Below, piece after piece: positions 35,245 to 42,816 of a DNA stretch of 64,000 nucleotides (its first letter is position 1; each line of letters starts with the position of its first letter). Below the pieces are notes generated by a model. That model ran no database searches and was not told the origin of the DNA. It was given only the letters and a program-made list of their open reading frames with translations. A program made the position numbers and the translations under genes. This DNA comes from Vibrio quintilis (lineage in GTDB: Bacteria; Pseudomonadota; Gammaproteobacteria; Enterobacterales; Vibrionaceae): positions 1,116,001-1,180,000 of the forward strand of contig NZ_AP024897.1 in assembly GCF_024529975.1 (NCBI RefSeq), written 5' to 3'.

Positions 35245-35944
35245 ACAATCAGGGAATCTGCCATCCATTCTCGAACTGAATCAGGTCAGTGTAACCCATG
35301 TGCAGGGACATCAGCGCAATACCGTGGTTCACGGTGTGGACCTGCATGTTGATGAAGGTGCCTGTTTCGGGCTGGTTGGTCCTTCCGGCTGCGGTAAATC
35401 GTCGCTGTTATGGGTGCTGGCCGGGCTGAATCCGCACTGGGAAGGCCAGATCAAACTGCTGGGACAGACACTCAAACCGGGGCAGGTTTTCAAAGGCGAT
35501 TTGCGCCGGGAAGTCCAGATGGTCTTTCAGGATCCGTATGCGTCACTGCATCCGAAACACCGCCTGCGCCGCACGCTGGCTGAGCCGCTGAAACGCCTCG
35601 GGATGACGGATATTGATGATCGCATCGCAGAAGGCTTTAAGCAGGTGGGGTTGAGCAGCGCAATGATTGATCGCTATCCGCATCAGCTTTCCGGCGGACA
35701 GCGGCAGCGGGTCGCGATTGTCCGCGCCCTGCTGCCACAGCCGAAATTACTTTTACTCGACGAGCCAACATCTGCGCTGGATATGTCGGTGCAGGCGGAA
35801 ATCCTCAACCTGCTCAATGAGCTGAAAACGCAGCACCGGCTAACGATGGTTCTGGTCAGCCATGACCCGAATACCATTGATTATATGTGTGATGCAGCGA
35901 TGGTGATGAAAGCAGGCCGTATAGCGGAATACCGGATTTACTGA
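35234..35944 (+). CDS. ABC transporter ATPase, DppF type
   Basis: A 236-residue second ATPase with Walker A GPSGCGKSSLL, Q-loop MVFQDPYASLHPKHRLR, signature LSGGQRQRVAIVRAL, Walker B LLLLDEPTSALD and switch VLVSHDPNTI. It is shorter than typical DppF (about 320 residues) because the C-terminal oligopeptide-family extension is missing. It ends the operon; no terminator is obvious beyond it. Confidence 0.9.
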   Translation: MGIEQSGNLPSILELNQVSVTHVQGHQRNTVVHGVDLHVDEGACFGLVGPSGCGKSSLLWVLAGLNPHWEGQIKLLGQTLKPGQVFKGDLRREVQMVFQDPYASLHPKHRLRRTLAEPLKRLGMTDIDDRIAEGFKQVGLSSAMIDRYPHQLSGGQRQRVAIVRALLPQPKLLLLDEPTSALDMSVQAEILNLLNELKTQHRLTMVLVSHDPNTIDYMCDAAMVMKAGRIAEYRIY

Positions 35945-36360
35945 ATGTTATCCGCCAGTTGTGTGTTTTTGACCACCTGTGAGCTTTTTGATCATGGGTG
36001 GTCAAAACCTGAGAGAGGCATGTTGGCAACCGGATGGCGATTCGGGATTTAAAACTGCCTTCATCCGGGATCGGGTTTTCTTTTGTATCCCCGCACCGGA
36101 CATCAACTTATCAATCACTGCCGGAAATTCTGCCGCTAAGCGGAGTCGTTTGTCCATGACAGCTGACTGCATCACGTCATCGGATTCCTATCATCATGCA
36201 TGGGAAGAGGGGATGGGTACAGTGTGAGGGAGAGGCTTAATCCCGGTTTACGGGAGGTCACATTTTTTACTGTAAATGAGATGTTGTTTAAGGATGAGAT
36301 TGCGTGAATGAGTTTTGATTTACTCAGGTCCGGTATGCCAGCACTCTGACGATGAGCGCG
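35945..36360. other. Gene-free spacer
   Basis: About 415 bases with no supported gene. One 82-codon open frame (35979-36227) has no ribosome-binding site and no recognisable features. No repeat of the TATACCC family occurs here. The stretch might contain decayed coding DNA but nothing can be identified. Confidence 0.4.
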
Positions 36361-36747
36361 TCATGCTTTTTTTAGTTCAGACAGCAACCATGCCTTTGCT
36401 GCGTCAATATCGATAAAATTTCTGACATTATTTTCTTTAATACCATCGATATGTTTTTCTGCAATTGCAGGAATGATGCGGTTTGGTGAGACAAATGCCC
36501 TTGCGACGAAATTCTGTGTGGATAACCACTGCTCATACTCTGCAAGTACTTTGAAACCCTCAGGTGTTGTACCTTGCAGCTCGCGGCCATCGATCAGTTC
36601 GACAAATGGTTTTCCCTCAAACGCTAAAACCACTTGACGGAGTTCTTGCGTCACAGCCAGCGTGTCATATTCGTTGTGGCTGCCGGAAACCTGCAAAATA
36701 ATCATTTGGCCATCTGTCGTGACAGTAAATTCACCATGTCTGAGCAT
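36361..36747 (-). CDS. SpoIIAA-like (STAS-fold) small protein
   Basis: A 128-residue soluble protein. The predicted alternation of strands and helices, with EGKPFVELIDGRELQGTTPEGF and a C-terminal FIDIDAAKAWLLSEL, resembles the SpoIIAA-like/STAS-fold family, whose members are small proteins of largely unknown function. ATG 36747 is six bases after GAGAGG. It is a single gene, with no regulatory partner adjacent. The family assignment is tentative. Confidence 0.65.
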   Translation of the reverse strand: MLRHGEFTVTTDGQMIILQVSGSHNEYDTLAVTQELRQVVLAFEGKPFVELIDGRELQGTTPEGFKVLAEYEQWLSTQNFVARAFVSPNRIIPAIAEKHIDGIKENNVRNFIDIDAAKAWLLSELKKA

Positions 36748-36995
36748 AAAATACCTCTCGCTTCCCTGACAGGTTCCTTGAGTGTAGCCGGAAGCCAGGG
36801 TCATATGAGTGAGCCAGATCCTACAGTCATTATTTCATGACTTCAGGGGATGATTTTCACCAGGCTTGATCTTGTGATCAGCTGAGAAGTCTCTGGGAAG
36901 TCACAGTTTTTGGTGAAAATATTGTGTGTACAGAGTATCAGCATGCTTGACTGGTCTTGCTATTTTAAACCGGGCCCGGTTATTTTCTCCTGAGT

Positions 36996-37790
36996 TCATG
37001 CTCCTGACGTTGATGAGGATTTCTGTGTTTCCTTTTGCTTCCACGCATTCGGAGAACAGCCAAAATGTTGCCGGAATACGGCGACGAGCGCACTGGGGTG
37101 GCTGTAACCGCAGGTGAGAGCAACCCAGCTGACCGGTTTGCCCTGTTGCAGCCATTCAATCGCATGGAACAGGCGGACAACCTGGCGCCAGTGTGCCCAG
37201 GTCATGCCGGTTTCTTTGCTGAATTTCCGGGAAAATGTTCGCTCGCTCATACCGGTTTGTCTGGCCCGTTCTGCCAGAGGAATTTTGTCATCTGGCATCT
37301 GGAGTATTTGTCTCGCCATATCTTGTAACCCCGCGCTTTGCGGCATAGGGAGTGAGAATGATAACGGGGCTTGTTGCAATATTTCGTCCACCAGTACGGC
37401 GAGCAAATGCTGTTTGATGGTCTGAGTTTTGTTGTCATGGGTTAAACGTTGAATCAACGCCAGTATGAAAGGCGTTATCGCAAAAATGGCAGGCTGATGC
37501 GGCAACGTTGTGGCCGGGCTCGCGGGAACCTGAACCACATCGGCCATGATTTCAGTATGGCTGAATGCATGGTGAGGCCAGTCAGGTGGTATCCAGATAA
37601 AGCAGCTCTGTGGGATCAGAGAACGCTGTGGAACCAGCGAAGTGGATGGCATTCCGGTACCGGTTGTTTCTGTCACCACATGCAAAACGCCCTGACGGAT
37701 ATGTGTCAACTGCCCGAAAGGATGTGCGTGGACGTTGGTTTGATAACCAGCGGGGTGGGAAAGGGTACCGGTGAGAATCAAGTCAGTCAT
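36996..37790 (-). CDS. AraC-family transcriptional regulator
   Basis: A 264-residue regulator: an N-terminal cupin-like sensor domain (HAHPFGQLTHIRQGVLHVVT, IPPDWPHHAF) and a C-terminal pair of helix-turn-helix motifs (LAERARQTGMSERTFSRKF and VSWVALTCGYSHPSALVAVF). This architecture is that of AraC regulators with an AraC_binding_2/cupin_6-like domain. It is transcribed divergently from the NTF2-like gene over a 114-base shared region, so it probably controls that gene. The signal is unknown. Confidence 0.9.
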   Translation of the reverse strand: MTDLILTGTLSHPAGYQTNVHAHPFGQLTHIRQGVLHVVTETTGTGMPSTSLVPQRSLIPQSCFIWIPPDWPHHAFSHTEIMADVVQVPASPATTLPHQPAIFAITPFILALIQRLTHDNKTQTIKQHLLAVLVDEILQQAPLSFSLPMPQSAGLQDMARQILQMPDDKIPLAERARQTGMSERTFSRKFSKETGMTWAHWRQVVRLFHAIEWLQQGKPVSWVALTCGYSHPSALVAVFRQHFGCSPNAWKQKETQKSSSTSGA

Positions 37791-37904
37791 CAGGAACTAC
37801 TTTGGCTGAAAAAAGTAATTAGTTGTCTGATTATATAAATTACGCCACTCCGTCTCAAGGTATGTTATGCCATATCGACCCAAACAAAAGATGGAGCAGA
37901 CACA
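37791..37904. promoter_or_regulatory. Divergent promoter region of araC-type and NTF2-like genes
   Basis: A 114-base region separates the two divergent start codons, so both promoters and any AraC operator must lie here. It is AT-rich near 37810-37850. No clear direct repeat typical of AraC operators could be assigned by eye. AGGAGC-like Shine-Dalgarno sequence GGAGCAGACACA precedes the rightward gene. Confidence 0.5.
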
Positions 37905-38321
37905 ATGAATACGAACTTAGCGGATATTTTTGAGGCACAAAATGAAACCGAACGGTGTGATGCGTTATGCCGTTTATACCGGGGGATTTTTTCAAAAGAC
38001 ATAGCCATTGAGGAGATATTTGCAAGGGATTATGTGCAGATAACGGATGGTAAACGAAGTCATTTTAAAGCCTTCTGTGAGCATATTGAGCGGGTTTTGA
38101 GCCAGGTTCAATCGCTTCAGATTGATGTTTGTGACGTTTGTCAGCAGGGGGATTTGATTGCCGATCGTCACCGGGTGACGGTGGTTTATCATGATGGTCG
38201 CCATGCCGTGATTGAAGTGTTTGCTTTCATGCGGTGCGCTGAAGGGCGGCTCTGTTCACTGGTGGAAAACACGCGGGTGATACAAGGGGATGCGGCGGAT
38301 CAGTCACTGGCAAGTTGTTGA
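37905..38321 (+). CDS. NTF2-like/SnoaL-like protein
   Basis: A 138-residue protein with the cone-shaped NTF2-like fold pattern: an N-terminal helix with a CRLYRGIFSKDIAIEEIFARDYVQIT segment broken across the first strands, then HRVTVVYHDGRHAVIEVFAFMRCAEGRL strands. Such proteins are small enzymes or ligand-binding proteins. The neighbour is a divergent AraC regulator, so expression is likely inducible. No catalytic residues can be assigned. Confidence 0.65.
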   Translation: MNTNLADIFEAQNETERCDALCRLYRGIFSKDIAIEEIFARDYVQITDGKRSHFKAFCEHIERVLSQVQSLQIDVCDVCQQGDLIADRHRVTVVYHDGRHAVIEVFAFMRCAEGRLCSLVENTRVIQGDAADQSLASC

Positions 38322-38391
38322 TTGAATTGACGTCATGAGTCATGAATGCCGGTGTGGATAGCTTATTGTCACATTCGTATCCGGTGCCAGC

Positions 38392-38416
38392 ATTGTCTCC
38401 GCAATGCGGAGACAAT
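38392..38416. repeat. Perfect hairpin beyond the NTF2-like gene
   Basis: Eleven-base stem ATTGTCTCCGC / GCGGAGACAAT with a three-base loop, 70 bases after the stop codon. It lacks a T tract. The sequence directly after it (GCTGAACTAATTTGAAAACG) recurs in slightly changed form at about 42788-42807, again after a short palindrome, so this is a repeated hairpin-plus-tail unit. Confidence 0.6.
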
Positions 38417-38617
38417 TAAGCTGAACTAATTTGAAAACGCAGCTTTACATCGACGGCCTTTGAAGCGAGGATTTAAGTTACCGGGGACAGGCGGCTGTAT
38501 TCTGGTTTGGAACAGGTATGTTGTGCGCCTGCATCGACAAATCTGAACTTTTCGTCGTGAAAATTCCTCTTTTGTATCGTGGTTTTATTGGGTGATTTAA
38601 AAGTAAAGTATTCCTCG

Positions 38618-38638
38618 TTCCCACGCTCCGCGTGGGAA
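38618..38638. repeat. REP-like palindrome TTCCCACGC/GCGTGGGAA
   Basis: Nine-base perfect stem around a TCC loop, within a GTTCCCACGCTCCGCGTGGG context that I recognise as a widespread short palindrome in gammaproteobacteria. A related copy lies at 42665-42682. Confidence 0.7.
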
Positions 38639-38727
38639 TGCATACAGAATACAAACATTATTTACAAAAATTGATCTCACATTAATTATGAAATGTTCAA
38701 TAGAAACATCATTTACTTTTTGGCTTG

Positions 38728-39012
38728 AGTTGTATTCTTGATGGCTCTGTGAGCCGTGGTGCGTTCCAAAATGGAACAGACCACAGAATTCGTAAATATG
38801 CCCCCAATCCTCACCAGACACGCCTTTTCTGTCAGCGCCTTGAGTTTTTCTACTTTCTGCGCCAGATACGCCAGCTCTTCGACGGTGATTTCGTAGTGCC
38901 TGGAATAGCGGACATTGACATAAGCATGTTTAATGCGGTGGAAGCTGCTACGGTGGAATTGGTTATCCGCCGGGAACAGGCGGGCAAAGCGTTCATCTTG
39001 TTAGGTGCAGGT
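38728..39012 (-). pseudogene. 3' remnant of an MNT/HEPN gene with its downstream flank
   Basis: Closely matches 44722-45005, the last ~75 codons of the intact MNT/HEPN gene plus its ~75-base downstream flank, including the CCGTGGT hairpin. Read on the minus strand it encodes the RLKRAYVDARYSEHYEITV-like region with substitutions, and the rest of the gene is missing: at 39006 it joins a sequence that follows the far (5') side of the intact gene. So most of the gene has been deleted. Confidence 0.8.
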
Positions 39013-39068
39013 GAACAGGTTTCTTAAATTGAAGCACTTTATCGTACATCAAATATTTTCACCAATGT
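39006..39068. repeat. 63-bp repeat, copy 1 (partner at 45854-45913)
   Basis: CAGGTGAACAGGTTTCT, then AAATTGAAGCACTTTATCG and a further 25 bases, nearly identical to 45854-45913. In the intact locus this sequence lies beyond the upstream repeat of the MNT/HEPN gene; here it is fused straight to the gene's 3' remnant, marking a deletion junction. Confidence 0.75.
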
Positions 39069-39118
39069 AGCAACGTGTGTGCTGGCTTTTATGACCTATG
39101 GTTTTTGCAGAATGGTTT

Positions 39119-39409
39119 TTACAAATGTAGCCCCGGATCCTGCCGGTTATGCAGAATACGTATAATTTCAACCCGGTCTGTGAGTACACGATAGAAAATG
39201 GTGTGGCTTTTGACCGAATGACTGCGTAAATCCTGCAATAAACCGGGCCGTTCCAGGCCGATTGAGGGTTGTTTCATCAGGGTTAAAAAGGCTGATTTGA
39301 TGGCGTCGATATACTGGTTGGATTTGGTAACCCCCCAGTTATCCACACCAAATTGCCAGATGTGCTTCAAATCCGATTGCGCGACAGGTGCGAGTAACAG
39401 TTTCATCAT
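39119..39409 (-). CDS. parE: ParE-family toxin
   Basis: A 96-residue RelE/ParE-superfamily toxin: LLLAPVAQSDLKHIWQFG, NWGVTKSNQYIDAI, GLERPGLLQDLRSHSVKSH and the C-terminal HTIFYRVLTDRVEIIRILHNRQD. ParE toxins poison DNA gyrase. The two ATG codons at 39409 and 39406 are both possible and lack a clear ribosome-binding site. The gene follows its ParD antitoxin by 34 bases. The pair lies between two halves of a broken MNT/HEPN gene. Confidence 0.85.
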   Translation of the reverse strand: MMKLLLAPVAQSDLKHIWQFGVDNWGVTKSNQYIDAIKSAFLTLMKQPSIGLERPGLLQDLRSHSVKSHTIFYRVLTDRVEIIRILHNRQDPGLHL

Positions 39410-39443
39410 ATACATTAATAATCTGAATGAACGCCTGATATCG

Positions 39444-39701
39444 TTAAATCCTGATATCGTTAAATAAAGCATCGAGCGATTCTTTGGCGTCAATTTCAAT
39501 CCCTTCGCCCCGGTTCAGCTGTTCCAGCCCCGTGTTTAACTGCTGGCGAAGCTGGGCAACTTTCAGCTCCCGAATCCAGTCTTCATGAGTTTCCATAAAG
39601 CGCAGCGCTTCCCGGATCACTTCACTGGCATTATTGTACAAGCCACTTTCAACTTTTGCTTTCACTCGGGCCTCCAGTTCGGGGGTTAATGAAATGTGCA
39701 T
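39444..39701 (-). CDS. parD: ParD-family antitoxin
   Basis: An 85-residue antitoxin: an N-terminal ribbon-helix-helix (MHISLTPELEARVKAKVESG, ASEVIREALRFME) for DNA binding and autoregulation, then a flexible acidic tail (GEGIEIDAKESLDALFNDIR) that should wrap the toxin. It is the promoter-proximal gene of the pair. GGAG lies before the ATG. Confidence 0.88.
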   Translation of the reverse strand: MHISLTPELEARVKAKVESGLYNNASEVIREALRFMETHEDWIRELKVAQLRQQLNTGLEQLNRGEGIEIDAKESLDALFNDIRI

Positions 39702-39785
39702 GATGGTTAATCTCCACTGAACAGAACTACTGGGATACTAGTTGGCCTGACAATAATTATCAATCTTTGGATCGGTTGTCAGATG

Positions 39786-39858
39786 AGGATATAAATCGCG
39801 CAGAATGTCTGCAATGGCGTGAATCCTCTGTTGTTTCTGTTCGGGGAGATTTTTTCTG
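39786..39858 (-). pseudogene. 5' remnant of an MNT/HEPN gene
   Basis: Matches 45610-45683, the first ~25 codons of the intact MNT/HEPN gene (the ILRNVV...DIHAIAD region), with mutations. Together with the 3' remnant at 38728-39012 it brackets the parDE pair. The start region is followed outward by the ~135-bp repeat exactly as upstream of the intact gene. Confidence 0.7.
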
Positions 39859-39888
39859 AGGGGTATCGTATTACGGAGGTGGGGCCAG

Positions 39889-40030
39889 GTAAACGGTTTT
39901 ATTGCCGGGGTGTTTTGGTTTGCGGGGGATCACGGTTTTTGTTGTAACTGTGGTGTTTGTTGAGTATGAGAATCTTTGATTGATGTTGTTTGTTGTGGTG
40001 GATTTTGGCGATGGTGGTGGTTTGGGACGC
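39889..40030. repeat. ~135-bp GT-rich repeat, copy 1
   Basis: Starts GGTAAACGGTTTTATTG, passes through GCGGGGGATCACGG and GTTTGTTGAGTATGAGAATC, and ends GGTGGATTTTGGCGATGG. Copies 2 and 3 are at 40905-41040 and 45723-45850. The plus strand is unusually G/T-rich. Copies 1 and 3 lie immediately upstream of an MNT/HEPN 5' end. Confidence 0.85.
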
Positions 40031-40037
40031 TGATTGA

Positions 40038-40086
40038 TTTTCTCGATCTTTGAGTTTGAGTGTTTGCTGTCATTCATACCGGTTGT
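40038..40086 (-). pseudogene. Fic gene fragment
   Basis: About 50 bases (CGATCTTTGAGTTTGAG, then TGCTG and CATACCGGTTGTA) match 43824-43872 inside the intact Fic gene (the YNRDELQQALKLKDRKS coding region) at roughly 85 percent by eye. It is joined directly to the end of repeat copy 1 and cut by a TATACCC arm at 40086. Confidence 0.6.
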
Positions 40087-40156
40087 ATACCCAAGTGACC
40101 TCAAGATGCATGTTCAGCGAGAATGGATTGGTTTCTGATCAAGGCACTGATTTTAT
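40086..40156. repeat. Half of the TATACCC MITE-like element
   Basis: One arm (TATACCCAAGTGACCTCAAG) followed by AAGGCACTGATTTTATG, which corresponds to the left third of the 266-bp element at 41127. The right half is missing. A truncated copy. Confidence 0.6.
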
Positions 40157-40159
40157 GTG

Positions 40160-40492
40160 TCATGAACTGAGAGAAGTCAGGTCTGCAAATAGTTTTGCTG
40201 CGCTTTGGTTCTGACGCATGAACGCGACAATAAATGCCTGATTTGTATGTTTTTCATATCGGAACAACACTTTGTACTTGTTCAGTAAATTGAGCTGTCG
40301 ATAGTCAAAAATACCAATGCTGGAAAGTTCGGGACAAACCGCTCTTTCCGCAACCAGCTTAATTTTCTCCGTCGTTTCATTAACCAACTGTTCCATCAGC
40401 TGATTGAGTTGAGGTTCATCAAGGAAAAGTCGCATGTAGCTTTTTAACAGACGCAGAGACTGAAACCCGGAGCGGGAGATGACCACATCCAC
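40160..40492 (-). CDS. RelE/ParE-like toxin
   Basis: A 110-residue protein in the toxin position of a type II module. The N-terminal helices with FLDEPQLNQLMEQLVNETTEKI and the C-terminal YKVLFRYEKHTNQAFIVAFMRQNQS agree with the RelE/ParE fold: a four-strand sheet ending in a conserved basic/aromatic stretch. It starts with GTG six bases after the antitoxin stop. Family assignment is by pattern and gene arrangement. Confidence 0.7.
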   Translation of the reverse strand: MDVVISRSGFQSLRLLKSYMRLFLDEPQLNQLMEQLVNETTEKIKLVAERAVCPELSSIGIFDYRQLNLLNKYKVLFRYEKHTNQAFIVAFMRQNQSAAKLFADLTSLSS

Positions 40493-40497
40493 TGCGC

Positions 40498-40737
40498 TTA
40501 GAGATGTTTGAGCCGATTTAGTGCATCTTCCGGGGTCATGACTTCGTTTTCACTGATGTCACGTTCGGCAAGGTGAGTGAGTTTCAAAAGCGCAATCACT
40601 TCGTCAATTTGTTGTGCCTGTTGTTCAGAATAAATGCGGTACAGGGGTATACCATCTTGTATGATTGTCAATGGCCCATCCTCCAGAGATAAATTATCTG
40701 CGTGTTGTTTTAAATAATGGATTGTCTGAGTTTTCAT
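40498..40737 (-). CDS. Phd/YefM-like antitoxin
   Basis: A 79-residue protein upstream of the toxin gene. The beginning (HYLKQHADNLSLEDGPLTIIQDGIPLYRIYSEQQ) follows the Phd/YefM pattern, where a small alpha/beta dimerisation and DNA-binding domain ends in '.i...g.pvavl.s'. An acidic tail (ISENEVMTPEDALNRLKHL) should contact the toxin. ATG 40737 lies one codon after a GTG. Confidence 0.72.
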   Translation of the reverse strand: MKTQTIHYLKQHADNLSLEDGPLTIIQDGIPLYRIYSEQQAQQIDEVIALLKLTHLAERDISENEVMTPEDALNRLKHL

Positions 40738-40904
40738 CACATCATCTATCTTTCATCGGGAAGTCGTCCAAAGATAGTGTCTCACTGATGCGCAGACAAG
40801 CAAAAAGTTATGTTTATTAATGAATATCCAGTTGTTTTTGTCCGGGACGATATTCGAGTGTTGTCATCATGCCGGTTATCGTACTATGAGGGCATTTTCC
40901 GGTA

Positions 40905-41040
40905 AACGGGGTTTTGGTAGGGAGGTTGTGATTTGCGGGGGATCACGGTTTTTGCTGTAACTGTGGTGTTTGTTGAGTATGAGAATCTTTGATTGATGTT
41001 GTTTGTTGTGGTGGATTTTGGCGATGGTGGTGGTTTGGGT
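40905..41040. repeat. ~135-bp GT-rich repeat, copy 2
   Basis: Near-identical to copy 1 from GATTTGCGGGGGATCACGG to the end. Unlike copies 1 and 3 it has no MNT/HEPN 5' end beside it; only a degenerate CCGGTAAACGGGGTTTT leader remains. Confidence 0.85.
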
Positions 41041-41126
41041 AGCCAATACTCAGGATAAAATCAGGGTTAAACATTTGCAGAGTGGTGCAAAACAGGTTGA
41101 CCTCAAAGACCCGATGCGCACATCTT
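41041..41126 (+). pseudogene. Coding relic left of the MITE
   Basis: An open frame of about 28 codons reads ANTQDKIRVKHLQSGAKQV then DLKDPMRTSL, with protein-like composition and no start codon. It stops being coding at the MITE-like element. It may be part of a gene broken by that insertion together with the segment at 41393-41508. The family is not recognised. Confidence 0.35.
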
Positions 41127-41392
41127 TATACCCAAACAACCTGAAGATGCAGGTTTCAGTGAGATTTGTCAGGCTCTGAGACAAGGCACTGATTTGAAGA
41201 CATAGTTATTCTACGTTGAAAATCAGTAACACCGTATCAGAGCCTGACAAACTCACCCGCAGGGCGTGAGCTGAAAGGCACATTTCTGCGTCAAGAGAAT
41301 TTGAAAGGTGGGTACATTCCTGCATTCCCTTTCCTTGAGCTGCCCCTTTCGGCTGCACGCTGAATCATGCATCTTCAGGTTGCTTGGGTATA
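41127..41392. mobile_element. 266-bp MITE-like element with 25-bp terminal inverted repeats
   Basis: The ends (TATACCCAAACAACCTGAAG plus five bases, and its complement at 41368-41392) are inverted repeats of 25 bases with one mismatch. Inside the left part is a second inverted repeat (GTGAGATTTGTCAGGCTCTGA at about 41159 paired with TCAGAGCCTGACAAACTCAC ending near 41254), able to form a long hairpin. It has no transposase gene. The outer arms are the same as those of the short palindromes throughout the window, so this looks like the full-length, non-autonomous parent form. Target-site duplication could not be fixed. Confidence 0.75.
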
Positions 41393-41508
41393 CACATTAT
41401 TCTGCCGACTGGTATGAAATAACCGATGACTTACCGCAGTTTTTAAACGGGCGGGACGGAGAAAAGAATGACAGGTGCTTTAAAAATAACGGCTGGCGGG
41501 TTGTTTGA
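41393..41508 (+). pseudogene. Coding relic right of the MITE
   Basis: An open frame reads HYSADWYEITDDLPQFLNG, then RDGEKNDRCFKNNGWRVV and a stop. Its composition is protein-like, but there is no start codon outside the repeat arm. It could be the C-terminus of the same gene as the relic at 41041-41126. The family is not recognised. Confidence 0.35.
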
Positions 41509-41649
41509 ACCAGAAAATGGACCGGTGAAAAGAGACCGTTGCCATTTGTGACCGAAGACATTTTTGTAAGGACAGGTTTTGTAAGGACAGGCGTTTAGAT
41601 GATGCCTGTCTTGATCATTTTCATGTTCATTCACTGATAAGGAGCTCTG

Positions 41650-42528
41650 ATGGAAACAGAAGTTATTTTAGTTCGCTCATTTACCGCCAATGGGCGTGGC
41701 GGAAACCCGGCGGGTGTGGTGGTGAATGCACCGCAACTGTCACAGGCGCAAAAGCTGAAAATTGCTCAGATTGTCGGTTATTCAGAAACGGCTTTTGTGA
41801 CTGTTGATAATGAAGTGGACTGGCAAGTTTCTTTTTTCACGACGACCGGTGAAGTTGATTTTTGTGGTCATGCGACATTGGCTGCGTTTTCTGTCCTGTA
41901 TCAAAAAGGTCTGATTACGACAGGGAAATATATCCAGCGGACAAGGGCCGGTTTATTGCCTGTTGTGGTCACTTCAGACGGGCAGGTCGTGATGGAGCAA
42001 CAGTTACCTCAATTTTTGGGAAGCTTTCATGCCCGTGAGGTCTCTGCACTTATCGGAATCGATGCCGGGGTTATTGAAAGTACGCAATTGCCCGTCGAAG
42101 CAATTTCGACCGGTTTGCCAGACATGATAATTCCGGTGCCGTTTGGGTATCTGGACCGGATTCAACCCAATCAGTCATTGATTGCTGATTTCTGTCAAAA
42201 ATATGAACTGGTTGGTCTTCATGTATATGAGTTATACCCGCCAGAGAGTGAACTGACAGCCAGTTGTCGTAATTTTGCCCCTTTGTATGGTATTCCGGAA
42301 GAGTCTGCCACCGGGAGTTCGAGTGGTGCGTTAGCCTGTTATCTGTCAAAATATCTGCCTGACGAGAGCACAAGCAGAGAACGTCGGGATTATGTATTCG
42401 AACAGGGCCGGGCGATGCAATGTACTTCGAAGATTACGGCTTCTGTTACGTTTCAGAATTCAGAGATTGTGAAAGTAGAAGTCGGTGGACAGGCGCATGA
42501 AACGGGTCTCCGGCATATTACTGTTTGA
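41650..42528 (+). CDS. PhzF-family isomerase-like protein
   Basis: A 292-residue protein of the PhzF/diaminopimelate epimerase-like fold. Family signatures are the N-terminal VRSFTANGRGGNPAGVV, the catalytic Glu in GYSETAFV (about residue 46), the TTTGEVDFCGHATLAAF segment and the C-terminal ESATGSSSGALACYLSKY. True PhzF isomerises a phenazine precursor; most family members are of unknown function, and no phenazine genes are nearby. ATG follows AAGGAG. It is a single gene surrounded by repeats and toxin-antitoxin modules, hence probably part of the mobile region. Confidence 0.88.
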   Translation: METEVILVRSFTANGRGGNPAGVVVNAPQLSQAQKLKIAQIVGYSETAFVTVDNEVDWQVSFFTTTGEVDFCGHATLAAFSVLYQKGLITTGKYIQRTRAGLLPVVVTSDGQVVMEQQLPQFLGSFHAREVSALIGIDAGVIESTQLPVEAISTGLPDMIIPVPFGYLDRIQPNQSLIADFCQKYELVGLHVYELYPPESELTASCRNFAPLYGIPEESATGSSSGALACYLSKYLPDESTSRERRDYVFEQGRAMQCTSKITASVTFQNSEIVKVEVGGQAHETGLRHITV

Positions 42529-42598
42529 CGCATGAACCGTGGCACACCGGTACCACACTTGCAACTGTTAAGTGAGTATGATGTTTGGAGGCGTGTTT

Positions 42599-42661
42599 TA
42601 GGGTGTGATGTCTTGATGCCGTTTCTATCGATGCGATACTGGACTGATATTCATAACCCTT
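42599..42661 (-). pseudogene. Degraded Fic gene fragment
   Basis: GGGTGTGATGTCTTGATGCC plus TTTCT matches 43942-43967 in the intact Fic gene with one or two changes, and a second block (GATATTCATAACC) resembles 44060-44075. The two blocks are brought together by internal deletion. Short, so moderate confidence. Confidence 0.5.
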
Positions 42662-42664
42662 GTA

Positions 42665-42682
42665 CCCACGGTCCTCCGTGGG
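42665..42682. repeat. REP-like palindrome, second copy
   Basis: CCCACGG / CCGTGGG stem in the context GTACCCACGGTCCTCCGTGG, of the same family as 38618-38638. It lies between the PhzF gene and a parDE pair. Confidence 0.6.
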
Positions 42683-42816
42683 AATACAGACCGAAAAATA
42701 CGGTGTCTGTCCCGGCAAGGATATTGTATTCGTTTTGCCGATATTTTCAGGATATTGAAATTGTTCACGCAGTGCGTGGAAAATGCGCTGAACTTATTTA
42801 AAAACGCAGCTGTACA

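Noticed and set aside
35979..36227. 82-codon plus-strand open frame
   Set aside because: No ribosome-binding site, no recognisable motif and unusual composition; likely chance.
39871..40104. 77-codon minus-strand open frame as a gene
   Set aside because: It lies in the 135-bp GT-rich repeat; low-complexity Lys/Pro/Thr composition comes from the biased DNA, and the other repeat copies do not keep the frame.
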